DNA of 64,000 bases from NCBI GenBank assembly GCA_015179045.1, contig WHUZ01000011.1, positions 1,054,001 to 1,118,000 of the forward strand. Reading direction: 5' to 3'. The translations under genes were made by a program, and so were the position numbers. Shown here piece by piece: positions 11,623-21,960 of the stretch; the stretch's first letter is position 1; each line of letters opens with the position of its first letter. The notes beneath the pieces are model-generated. The model was not told where the DNA came from, did no database searches, and saw only the letters and a list, made by a program, of their open reading frames with translations. This DNA comes from Kalaharituber pfeilii (Eukaryota > Ascomycota > Pezizomycetes > Pezizales > Pezizaceae).

Positions 11623-11629
11623 TATAAAT
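11623..11629 (+). promoter_or_regulatory. TATA box of secreted peptide gene 2
   Basis: TATAAAT stands 157 bp upstream of the ATG at 11780, in the same context as in copy 1 (465-471), so both paralogs retain the core promoter. Confidence 0.6.
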
Positions 11630-11779
11630 ACCCCAGTAGATCTCCCTGAGTGAGAAGTTCTTCCAAGTTCAAAGCCAAGCTCGCCTTCCTCCTTCCTCCC
11701 ATACCAGCACGTACAAAGCACATACCTTCAATCTCGACTTACTCAGTCTCAAACATCAAAACTAAACGCGTTTCGAGCA

Positions 11780-11968
11780 ATGGAGCTTCGCACCGTTCTC
11801 CTCGCTGCTATGGTACTTTGCGCTGGAGTTGTTGTTTCTTCACCTCTTCCTCAGGTATATTGAACCCAATATCATGTCCTAACATGAACGGCGGCTGACT
11901 TGCAACCTTCTCCATAGGACTGTCCCTGCCAGCCCATGTGTATTTGCGAGGAACCGACAAAGGCCTAA
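11780..11968 (+). CDS. Small secreted Cys-rich peptide, copy 2 (41 aa, two exons)
   Basis: Exons 11780-11854 and 11918-11968 flank a 63-nt intron with a CTGAC branch site. The product has 41 residues. Its signal peptide differs from copy 1 only at Ile6 to Val (residues 1-22), whereas the mature part is strongly changed. The four cysteines (C-x-C-x3-C-x-C) and the EE-x-TK tail are kept, but seven of sixteen exon-2 codons encode a different residue and no exon-2 change is silent. The intron differs by three substitutions and one indel. Function is unknown; secretion is inferred from the leader. The conserved splice sites, cysteines and stop in both copies argue that these are real, functional genes. 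Confidence 0.8.
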
Positions 11969-12063
11969 ATGCAATCAAAACAGATGGCTACCAACCAGAT
12001 AACCTCCATGTATGTACATCTCTACTTTTTTTTCTCCCATTTCTTTTGTCCTAAATTGTTCGA

Positions 12064-12900
12064 GCAAACCTTTTTTTCTCTCCTGTTTCATGATGCCCCT
12101 CATAATTTTCCCCTGTTCAAGTTAAAAATAATCGACTAATACTATTTTATTTAGTCTATCAACAATACTACATAGCTTATACTTCAATGCAATAAATCAT
12201 TAATTCTACCCATTTATAGTAAAATATGCAACCATTGAAGTTCAATATAGTTGTATATTTAATATAATTTTTCTAGTCGTATATTTCATTTCAAGTTTAT
12301 AATAAAATATGCAACTAGAATATTTCATTGAACTTTAATAAATGCAATCAAGAAATCAGAACTCTTTATACCTTATTCAACTTACTATAATATTAAACTA
12401 TAATGTAATATTCTAGTATATGAACTTCAAATAAAATATGTGACCAGAATATAAAATATATGACTAGAGTATATAAAAAATATATTGAAGTTCAATAGTC
12501 ATATAGCTTACTAGAATCAATGATTTATTGCAGTGAAGTATGTGTCATGACGGTATGACATGGCGGTATGCGAGCGTACCCAGAGCAGGGCTAAAATGCA
12601 GTGAGCTACGAGGTCATGTGACCGGCCCACCCCTGCTATGCCTGAAGACCTGGCGCGAACCGGTACCAAGAGCCCGTATGCATGGATACTCCTATATATC
12701 CCGACCGTACTACCAGGGGTCACCGGTAGTTCTACCTTTTGGTGCAACGGTTTGCAAGACGGTCGGTTGCAACCCGTAACAGTATGATGCTATGTAACAT
12801 TGTTGATAAACTAAATAAAATAGTATTAATTGATCATCCAAAACTTGAACAGGAGAAAAATATGAGAGGTGTTATGAAAACAGGAGTAAAAAAGGTTTTC
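12064..12900. mobile_element. Fold-back element, copy 2, with nested MITE
   Basis: Counterpart of 905-1495, interrupted near its right arm by the 238-bp element at 12543-12780. The arms and AT-rich centre otherwise match copy 1 with scattered substitutions. Confidence 0.65.
12543..12780. mobile_element. 238-bp MITE with 6-bp target duplication
   Basis: The insert begins TGTCATGACGG and ends CCCGTAAC, with AGTATG on both sides (12537-12542 and 12781-12786). Copy 1 has a single AGTATG (1377-1382) and no insert. About 80 bp at one end match the truncated relatives at 2056 and 13457 in inverse orientation. It has no coding capacity; its terminal inverted repeats are short and imperfect, so I leave the superfamily open. 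Confidence 0.75.
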
Positions 12901-13626
12901 TCTTAAAAAAAATAATAGTACGTCGGACAGCAAATGAAGGATAGCGGGGATGCAGGTTTGGTTTCCAAGGGCGCACCAGCTCGCATCTGAAGCTGATGAA
13001 AGCAGAGCAACCGAGTCAGAGGGATCCATACAGAGAGGAGTTGGGAGGAATAATCTAAAGGGGTTTAGGTAACTTGGCTTATGTACCTGCTTTCATACTC
13101 TTTTTCCCTTTTTTACTGCTTTCTTTTTTCTGACGTTTTTCACAAGTTGAGGGTAATGCTTGGTCAATTTGCCTAACGGACAGTTCACAGACAGCAAATG
13201 AAGGATAGCGGGGACGCAAGTTTGGTTTCCAGGGAGCACACCATGCTCGCATCTGAAAGCTGGCGGAAGCAGAGAGGAGTCTGGAGGGATAATCTAAAGG
13301 AGTTTAGATTATCTACCTGCTTTCATGCTCTTTTACTGCTTTCTTATTTTCGTCTTGGAAGCGTTTTTCCAAACATTTTTTTTAGGAATTGAGGGTACTG
13401 ATGTTACAGTTGGTCGATATTCCTAAGATCCAGCAAATGAGGATAGTGGGGGACTGTTACGGGTTGCAACCGACCATTTTTGCAAACCGTTGCACCAAAA
13501 AGTAGAACTACTGGTAACCGCTGGTAGTACAGTTGGGATATATATGAGTATCCAGACGGGTCAGTCAGCGACTCGCTTACGTTTGCGCACGTGGTCAGGG
13601 ATCTTGGCTCCTTTAGACAGCCACAT

Positions 13627-13883
13627 GTACTCGGGGGTACGGTAAAGTCTGTGGAATTATGTAGAGCCAAGATACTCACCTGGATTCACGTAGTACTTCT
13701 GTTGCTATGGGACCTATGGAGCCAAGGAAAAGTGGTGTAAAAAAGGAAGTATGATAAAATGCTATATACATGACAACACTAATATATGAGAAAATGCAAT
13801 CATTTTGTAAAACGACTCAAATAAAATATTGCAACCATGAAACGCAATCAAAAAACTCAAAAAACTTGAAACTTGTAGGAAGG

Positions 13884-13917
<34 letters not shown>

Positions 13918-14525
13918 CATACCACAAGTGAAAATCAATAAGGCGTCGCCTCCCCATTAGGTTGTTGCTGAAAGAGGGGGGATTATGTGTCGTATCCTGT
14001 ATATACTTGTATGTGTCGTATCCTGTATATACTTGTATGTGTCGTATCCTGTATATACTTGTATGTAAAGAGGGGCAGGCCGGAGGTTCTGCTCCTCTCT
14101 CCTAACCTACATTATACAAGAAAAGTTCTTTCTTAAGATTTCCGGCCTTGAGTGAAGGAATCCTCCGACAGTACTGTTCTCGTGCCCAGCGGAGTACTAG
14201 TGCTAGCAGAGGACTGTCAACACTAATAGAAAAATCATTAAGTTAGCTAACAGGTTAGATATAGTAGAAGAGCTATCAAACCTACCTATTGAGCTGAAGC
14301 TGCTGATAGAGAGCGGTCGGACGTGAGAACAGAAAGCTATCGATACCAGACTCTCATGATCTACTGTTTATTTTCTGTTGCAACCGCGCGCATTCAACAT
14401 GCCCACTACTTGTTTACTGGCTGGTCAGTGTTGACCCATCACAGCTGCAACAGAAGTACCACGTGAATCCACGTGAGTACCTTGGCGCTGCATATTTCCA
14501 CAGACTTACTGGCAACCCCGAGTAC
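13627..14525. mobile_element. TIR element, copy 2
   Basis: Counterpart of 2208-3049 with the same GTACTCGGGG/CCCCGAGTAC ends. The right edge shows the undisturbed GTACT (14522-14526) into which the solo LTR inserted in copy 1. Confidence 0.6.
13984..14061 (+). repeat. Three tandem 26-bp units
   Basis: The unit tatgtgtcgtatcctgtata-tacttg occurs three times perfectly in copy 2 and only once in copy 1 (near 2559), showing expansion after the segmental duplication or contraction in copy 1. Confidence 0.85.
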
Positions 14526-14540
14526 TAGTAGTTAGCCGCC

Positions 14541-14678
14541 ATGGCACGCCAAGCCGTGACAGGGACGCAAACTGGCGGAAGCAGCGCGACTGATCAAGCA
14601 CTTAGCCTGGTTGCCGTGAGCAAGGCCTTCACACAAAGCGGGTCAATCATGGAAGGGACATGTACGCCGGATATATAG
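14541..14678 (+). CDS. Short unrecognised frame, copy 2 (45 aa)
   Basis: Same frame as 3335-3430, but with CAA where copy 1 has TAA, and a one-base difference afterwards, giving 45 codons. It is Ser/Thr/Gln-rich with no recognised motif. It may be the 5' end of a retroelement gag or simply a chance frame. Confidence 0.2.
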   Translation: MARQAVTGTQTGGSSATDQALSLVAVSKAFTQSGSIMEGTCTPDI

Positions 14679-14967
14679 TCCTCATGAAACTATCGGATGT
14701 ATTAAATGTCCATGAACTGGACCATATTCGACCTTATGACTAATACCTCAGAATAAGACCCTAGAACACAGCAGCCGTACACAAACTAAGACCATGCCCC
14801 CCCACTGAGAAGAACTATACTTGGTATAAGATATTTAACTTCACACGTGATTCCCGAATCATTTTTGACCTCCGTGTTTTTCTGGCTTATGCTGCTTTGA
14901 CCAACTCTGAGAAATGCGGAAACCCCTTGCAAGTTGGAGAAAATAGACATGTAACTAGAAATGTTAT

Positions 14968-15600
14968 AATTTACTCATCTAGGCTAAATCTAGTAACTCT
15001 CCACTCTCTCCAGAACTTATGCTTTAAGATCGATATATCTCACCAATTTTTTTCAAGTTACAAGATCCCCAGAACCCAAAGGTCCCATCTGTCTGTGAGG
15101 CTCGTTATATATGATATGATTTAGTCTAGTTCGCTGGTATTATCCCAAAAAATTTTTGCGAAGGATAATTTTTTTTTTGGTAGAAAAAACTACAGTAACC
15201 TGTTTGCGAGGGGTCTTTCTTGTGTGTCAGAAATAATGCATTTCTTTTGTTACCTGTAATTTATGAGGTTTGATTTATGAGAGCCCCAAAGCTTCCTGCG
15301 GAGCTACATACGCCTGTTAACTACTTCAAAACAATCTCCGCACTTTCGGGGTTGCGGAACAAAAATTCAATTAATCAGGTTATATCAGTTTGAAACTTTT
15401 ATAGAATCTTCAATTGAGGTGGTGGGTATGAAGTGCGTATACAGGTTGCAGAAGATAGCCAGTACAGTACTTCTTAGGGGTGTTTGCGTTACAACAATTG
15501 ATGTACCGTAACTACAGCAACGGCACTAAGGTTTCCTCAGGAGCACGTGGCAACAAGTTACGAGCTCTGCCGCTGATAGAACAAGTTTTAATCTTTACGG
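14968..15600. other. No gene recognised
   Basis: Sequence right of the segmental duplication. No frame or repeat that I can support. Confidence 0.4.
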
Positions 15601-16360
15601 TTGGTTTCTCACACATAGACAACTTGTGAGGGCTTTTATGAAACAAAAAGTTGAAAACCATAATCCATTCTCTAGTCTCATGCCAAGGCCCTTGTGCTGC
15701 TTCACAAAAAGGACCTGAATATTGTTGAAATTAGGCTATATACACCCGAGTTGCCATCCGCCACCGTGTGGCTTATTGCATTTTTTCTATTGGCGCTATT
15801 ACTGTTCTTATCTCCACCTACGTATGGCTTAAATTCAAACCTGCGCTATCTTCATGTATATAAATCAGAGGCTTTTGCAGCTCTTCATTCTACACATGCG
15901 AGATTACATTGACACATAATTATCGACTTTTTCTACAAACATGTTGTGTCATCGCCGGCTGCACTAGGAGGTCTGGTTCATAAGCTAGGGGCTTGGCATG
16001 AGACTAAAGGTATCATATGTCTACCGGGATGGTTTATGCAGGACTTCTCCCACTTCCTCTCATGTTTTAGCAAACGCTTAAGCGTCGATACAACAAGATG
16101 CCGAAGGTGAGCGATCACAAGACTTATAGTGGAATGGTTCTTGGAGAGCATAAAGTCCGAGTAAAACAGGAAGGAGCTCACGAGTCTGCATGAGTTCTTC
16201 AAGCAGAAGAACGAGCTTAGGGTTTGAAGCACAGTGGAATGGTTTACTTAAGATTAATCGGGCTCGACGGGCTCGATATCTGGGCAGTTGATTGGTCTGA
16301 TCACAGATAGTCCGCGTCTGGTTACGAGCATAGGTCACCGGCACAATGAGCGCACATCAT
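15600..16360. repeat. Dispersed repeat family C, copy 1
   Basis: Shares gttgaaaaccataatcc, gcactaggaggtctggtt and ctcacgagtct-type blocks with 34130-34860, and a short block with 62650-62700. At the right end the sequence ttgattggtctgatcacag corresponds to the site where a hairpin MITE sits in the other copy (34733-34820). The frames at 15978-16344 are not conserved as coding. Confidence 0.55.
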
Positions 16361-18607
16361 CGTTTGATTGCATAGCTGACTCTAGGCTCGCTCCGCATGG
16401 TCCAAGCTACAAGTGGAAGGTTTGGTAGTAGTCCGCAAATTTGAAGTGACCAAGAATCAAAGGGATGAAATTCGAAGCACGTTAGTCGGATCCTATTAGG
16501 AAGGATGAGCATGTAATGGAGAGAGGATGGAATAGAAGGAAGACGGGGATGGAACACAGGAAGGATGAAAAAGGAGAAAAGAAGAGCAGGTAGTTGGAAG
16601 AGAGTGTAGGAGAATGGATGGCAGCGGGGGAGAAGAGCATAAGAGGGAGGATCATCTATGGGAGAAAAGTGTACGGGCAATACCGAAAGGGGTAGCGGGA
16701 GGATTACTGGAGCGGGAAGGAGAAGAGAGCGGAGAGTAGGAAAAATAAAAGGAGTGGGAGATAGCTTGTACTTAATCTGTTACCCCCCACTCTCGAATAG
16801 CGATTCCTCCCACACCACGTGTACATCTATTTGAGAGGGTCATACCTGGTCTTGGTACATACAGTAGATTCATATGTCAAGGCAAGTTAAAATAGCCCAT
16901 ATTCAATCGGATGTCCAAATTATCTCTGACCAGACCTTCATATCCGCCCATCCCTGAAGCAGATATATGCACTTGAAGTTGCCCTCACATTGGATGTCTT
17001 TTTGTGAACAGCTTAAATATTGTGGAGATATGAAATTACGTCAAAAAAGTATCTGCTTTTTTTTCCTTCAACGTTTCCAGCTGCACATATATTTTGCATG
17101 CTGGATTGGCTGTTTCAACCCTCAGTAAACCTCCAATTCCGACTCTGGAGCAGATCTGATTCCGACCCAGCTGGCTTCGAATGAAGCTCTATAGGTGTAG
17201 ACGCTCATGTGGAGGCCGCCCTCCTCTCCCGGACGCCAGTAGTTCCAGTATCACAGAATTCAAATCGCAAGCCCTGCAGCTTCCTCCCCGCTCCCTTCTC
17301 CCCAACCATGAGCTCCAGCCCTCGCCCAACATCAGCCACAATAGCTCGTTGCCCACATCCTCGTCTGTTACAAAAAAAGAATATTATATTCTAATACAAT
17401 ATTTTCGCTCCACGACTACAAGGGTTGAGTAGGTCAAACTACTCGACTCATTCCGCAAAGAACTAACCCAGTAAGAGCCGGTTGATGGCGCTCGCTCGGT
17501 TGCGCTCCCACCACCTCCGAGAAGCTGATTCTACAGAAAAGAGAGATATATTCTATTGAGTTCACTCGGTTATCTTGGGTATTCTACTGTTCTATTTACA
17601 TAAATCTTGGGCTGCCCATCGGGTTTTATTATGCTCTTTCCAGCTGGCATTTTCGGTTCCCCATTTAGTAACCAATGCGAAGTTCCCCCAATTGGAAAGG
17701 TCGGGATTGTCGCCAAGGCTGAGGAGTTAACCTCCTACAACACCTTCCCGTCAACCCCATACCAGTAGGACATGCCGATTGACTGTTTCGCCGGTGAGAA
17801 GTCGCCGCCTGCAGTCAGTCTATTCTATCAACGTTCCACAACTCTGCAAGCACAATACCAACAAAGATGCCACTTCTTCCAGCACGAGCAGAAACGTAGA
17901 GAAGATCAGGCTCGAATTCTGGCAGAGGTATCAGAGCAACTTGAGTACCTAGATTACTTTGAGAGAGGTCTGTTATACTAGGTCGTAGCATTGTATTTTC
18001 AAGTTATATGAGAGTATCACTTAAAGAAGACCTCGGGCGGAAGGGTGACGCGACCCCTGTTTCACCTTAACGGCCATGCCATTTGAAATATATTATAGTG
18101 GTGTTAATCTATTTACATGACATGTTTCAATCTACGGTACCATACTAGACCGACAACCAAAACCGAATATGATCCTCAGGAATGGGTGCAGATGTTGTAA
18201 ACCATACCCGGTACACAAATTTGGTGGGTACATAGCCTAGCACCGATACCAAATGGGGTCTGGCGAACAAGTATTTGATCGGATATTTCTAGTTAGTTTT
18301 AAGTACCCAACTGCATTGCACGTACCAACACTATTCTCTAAGATGTTGACTGCACTGGTAGTGGGGGATGGATGAGGGCGCTAAGGTTCCCAGCGTTACT
18401 GATATGCACATCATTACCCCATATGATAATGAATATGAAACCTCGAATATAAAGCCTCATTTACTTGGGACAGTCCGTTGGAGCTCTAGAAGTGTCTGCA
18501 GATCAAGAGCTGGGCAAATTTGGAAGGGGCTTTCCGGTACTAGTATGCATACTAGTAGGTAAAGTACTTAGGTGACATGCAGTCCCCTGCTCAGAAAGGA
18601 AATGCTG
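16361..18607. repeat. Purine-rich tract and dispersed repeat family B
   Basis: 16500-16780 is strongly purine-rich on the plus strand, which explains the long minus-strand frame 16357-16680. 17100-17650 (ggctgtttcaaccctcag, ctcatgtggaggccgcc) belongs to a family also seen at 25560-25970 and 35690-36010. A 69-codon frame at 17772-17981 is Gln/Glu-rich and unrecognised. Nothing supportable lies from 18000 to 18607. Confidence 0.4.
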
Positions 18608-18609
18608 TA

Positions 18610-19286
18610 TGGTTGGGGACATCTGTACGCGGAGTAAATTGCACCCCAACTTCAACGCTCTAAAGCGCAACTAAAATAATTAGATAAAATTAGTTTCGTG
18701 TCGTAATATGATAGATCAGACAATGAAGAATAAAGTTACGAAGCGATATCTATTTATTTGATTTTTTGTTATAGTGTTTCATAGAGTTAAAGATCAGGAA
18801 TTTTATATGGAGAGGGGTCATAAATGTCGCCCTTTAGTAATCACCAAATATAGTATAGTATATAGTAGTCTAGCTAAAAATGGAAATCAGCTAACCAAAA
18901 ACGGAATAAAATATGTACTAGTACATCTCTTATGCAATACCCCACTACTTGGTTTTATGTTGTGTGCGACTGATGCAATAGATATATGCAAGTTGACAGC
19001 TAGGCTAGGATATGTAGAGTGTGACAGAGTGATCGGGCGGTAGAAGCAGCAACAGTAGTGCGAGCAGTAGCAGCAGAGCGAGCAGTAGCAGCAGTGCGGG
19101 CAGTGGGATTTGTAGAGTGGTAGAAGCGGTAGAGCTCTGGGAGCACGATGGAGCGGTGGAGGTGGGAAGAATACCTTCAAACTCGCTGCATACTATCGGG
19201 CAGAACGTGCATGTACCCATGTAAATGGAGTGCTTAGTCATCGAACCAAATGTCGCCCCTACTCCGCGTACAGATGTCCCCAACCA
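18610..19286. mobile_element. 677-bp MITE derived from the DDE transposon
   Basis: Termini TGGTTGGGGACATCTGTACG and its perfect reverse complement, flanked by TA (18608-18609 and 19287-19288). Its left 330 bp and its right part are recognisably related to the ends of the 3-kb element at 3741-6750, with the transposase removed. A GCAGCA/GTAGCAGC-rich patch lies near 19040-19110. Presumably mobilised in trans by an intact relative. Confidence 0.9.
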
Positions 19287-19288
19287 TA

Positions 19289-20239
19289 CTCCTCCAGTAC
19301 TCTATTGTATGCAAGTCAGCCTGAGGAAGCACTGCGCAAATCATGCGCGTGAGCCTGCAGATGCATATCAGCCTAACGCATTGACACGACACTTTACAGC
19401 TACAGTGCAACCATGCTAACGAGAATCAAAAATCTGGCACTTTTTGTTCGTTATCCCTTGGGTGGGCGAGGCATGCATGAATTCTATGCCGGGTGGCGCT
19501 ACGCCAAGGGGGGGCCTATGCAATATCAAATTGCAATGTTGGTGTAATTCATCTACGTTGGGAATTCAGTGCGCTTCAATAGAGAATAGAGGTCAAAATA
19601 CAAGTTAAAAATTATTAAAGTTATGCAATAGCTGAGTACTACTCAGGTGTTGACCTCTATCCTCATCTTGCATACCAATACCACCACTACCCTCAGCTAT
19701 CTTCTATACCTTGCTATTATGCATAACAGCGAGATTCACCTACCGCTCCAAATTTTGAAGTGAAGAAATATTAATGCATATTGCAGATGCTACTAATGCA
19801 TGTGCTACTCGCTCGTATCAAGCAAATACAGGGCCACGGCGAGTCTGGACCAATACAAAATCCACTGAAATACGCATCAGTGTCTTGCTTGCAGGTTTCT
19901 ACCGCAGCTGTCCATCATCTTCTCCGCCCTTCAGGTTCTGCTACTCCTTCTCAAACCCACTATATTTGTGCTGCATGTAATATACCACTGTCATAATAAC
20001 GCTTTGGTTATTTCTATCGGACTCACAATTAGAACTCATGTAGTTAGCACAATTCATGACAATAATACAGTGAGGTCGCACATACTATTTCTGTAGTTGC
20101 TAAACAGACTGGCTGCGTGAGCCCGATAGGCCTTGATCGGCATGGACAGGGTTAAAAACGGTTATCTACCGGCACAGAATTCATGCATGTCTCATCCACC
20201 CAGGTTAGATCCATGCAAGGAGTAGTCTGACTTGGCACA
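19289..20239. other. No gene recognised
   Basis: Short frames only (for example 19774-19996). A fragment near 19320 (cagcctgaggaagcactgcg) resembles the hairpin arm at 41331, the only shared sequence I noticed. Confidence 0.35.
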
Positions 20240-20365
20240 ATGGGAAGCCTTACACCTCCCATAGTAATGGGAAGCCTGACATCTTGGGAAGCCTGACATC
20301 TCCCATAGTAATGGGAAGCCTGACATCTCCCATAGTAATGGGAAGCCTTACACCTCCCATAGTAG
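20240..20365 (+). repeat. 27-bp minisatellite with palindromic arms
   Basis: About five units of atgggaagcctgacatctcc-catagta, one truncated. Within each unit, tatgggag and ctcccata-like arms can pair. The minus-strand frame 20152-20439 translates it as a repeated SHYYGRCQA motif, which is a by-product of the repeat. Confidence 0.8.
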
Positions 20366-20966
20366 CCTCGTCCCCGGCTTCTACAAACGCCTGGGGACGA
20401 AGCTACTCCCATAGTGCCAGCCAAGTATATAAAGCACACTTACGCCCCCTTCGTGATCATTCACGCCCTCACATACAGTCACGTGCAACGCAGCTCATAT
20501 AACCGACGACCCTCATGCTGGACTCGCCCTGGGCTCAATCAGGAAAGTGCCCATAACCCAAGACTTCCCATATTTCCATCTCATCCTGAATTAACCCGAA
20601 AATACAAACTTGACTGAATAACTGCAAATAGGGGCAATTAAGACAAAGCATGGACAGTCAACAATGAGACAACTGAATATACATATATGTAAATAACCCA
20701 AAAAGGCCCAATTTCTTCGTCTTTTCTATCCGAGACTCTTACCAGTGTTGTCGCTTACCCATGCAAAACCAAATGGCGAGATCGCCAAAACTCCCTGATA
20801 CCAACAAGCCCAGAAGACTATCCCTGATCATAAAGCATTTCCCTATACGCCGAATATTCTCCAAGAAACAAAAAGACAAACAACCTGCTCCGACGCAGCA
20901 CTTGGTGAACAAAACAGGCGGAGAAACGGCCACTTCGGAGGAATAGAATGTGAATAACGAAATCAT
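20366..20966. other. 3' flank of zinc-finger gene A
   Basis: From about 20590 (acaaacttgact) to 20950 the sequence is homologous to 42750-43130 downstream of zinc-finger gene B, so the gene duplication included the 3' flank. No separate gene is supported. Confidence 0.5.
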
Positions 20967-21500
20967 TTATTCCACTTGTGCATCGCATTTCACTTTCTTG
21001 TTGCATGGCCTTCTTGCTTGTTTCCCTCTTTCACGCTTTTCTATCTGTTCCGCATGAACATTTCGCCGGTGCTGAGTCAGATTATCTTTGCGTTGAAATC
21101 CCTTCTCCCCTTTTCTATCACAATATGGGTGTGGGCAATCATGCGTTATCGCTCCAGACGCCAGCGGTATCCTCCCTTCCGCCCCCGCAAATTGGACAGG
21201 AGGTAGATGGATCACTCCGGCATGAACCTCTCGCCGATGACGTTGAAGATTACTTCTTGTTTTATAGGATTTCCCACAGTTTTCCCATGGACAGAGAAAT
21301 CTTGGCGTTTCAGGAGCAGGCATTGGATATGAAACAGCCGTAATGGATGAGTTTGGGAGTCCGATCGAAGAGGTTGGGGGTCCAACTGAAGAGTTTGGGA
21401 GCGAATTGTAGGTTGCAGGAATGGGCGATGTTTCAATGAGACTGGTAAAGGGGAAGAATGTTAGCATTGGAACTAGTTCCTCTCTCAGAGTCTCCTGCAT
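20967..21500 (-). CDS. C2H2 zinc-finger protein, paralog A
   Basis: The 177-residue frame has two C2H2 fingers. Finger 1, about residues 70-95, has C-x4-C-x12-H-x4-H and starts CPWENCGKSYKTRSNL. Finger 2, about 118-147, has C-x4-C-x15-H-x4-H and contains GFQRKDNLTQHRRNVH. A basic tail (KRERGKQARRP) looks like a nuclear localisation signal. The N-terminus is Ser/Pro-rich. A DNA-binding nuclear role is inferred from family knowledge. ATG at 21500 is the first in the frame, but homology to paralog B continues upstream across an intron (GTAAG on the minus strand near 21590) into an exon region (21590-21960) that is frame-shifted here. Paralog A may therefore have lost its 5' part, or use this internal start. 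Confidence 0.65.
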   Translation of the reverse strand: MQETLREELVPMLTFFPFTSLIETSPIPATYNSLPNSSVGPPTSSIGLPNSSITAVSYPMPAPETPRFLCPWENCGKSYKTRSNLQRHRREVHAGVIHLPPVQFAGAEGRIPLASGAITHDCPHPYCDRKGEKGFQRKDNLTQHRRNVHAEQIEKRERGKQARRPCNKKVKCDAQVE

Positions 21501-21589
21501 TTATTTCTTTTCGACGTAATATATCATCTATGTAAAGATACAAATAAAATAAAAATATCAATACAATATATATTAAAAAAAAACTTACC

Positions 21590-21960
21590 GAGAGCCAATT
21601 TGTATATGCGGGCCATTATCTGGATTATTTTCTGCTGATTGATTCATCAAAACCCTATTATCGTTGTTAGCGGTAAAGTCAATCCTTAAAGTAAAGAATT
21701 GCAATCACAATTTGATGCATTCGTCCAATGATAGCGGACAGTTCTGTGTGATGGTTTGACAGTAATGGATCGAAGTCGCTGCACCCTCGACTGGGCACGA
21801 GAATACATCTTCGATCAAGTCATTTCCTGAACCCTCTTTGTCCTGGGGGTAATGTAGTCTCTTGGAGTAATATGACATTATGTTAAGCTTCTGACAAAGT
21901 ATCAGCTGGAGGAAAGGTTGTATAGAACAAACAGGACGGCTTATTGCGCTGTCTATATTC
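21590..21960 (-). pseudogene. Degenerate upstream exon of zinc-finger gene A
   Basis: Minus-strand translation matches the upstream exon of paralog B in pieces scattered over different frames (TLPPG, AI-GR, NGPHIQ), so the region is homologous but frame-shifted, with an in-frame TGA shortly after the TLPPG block. Confidence 0.45.

Larger units (their letters stand above)
11046..14967. repeat. Segmental duplication, copy 2
   Basis: Direct second copy of 1-6773, starting at caaaagcagtcatatcagg and ending at gacatgtaactagaaatgtt. It lacks the solo LTR and the DDE transposon but has a 238-bp MITE (12543-12780), about 90 extra bp near 11160-11270, longer poly(A) at 13883-13915 and a triplicated 26-bp unit (13984-14061). 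About 4.3 kb of unrelated DNA separates it from copy 1. Confidence 0.93.
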
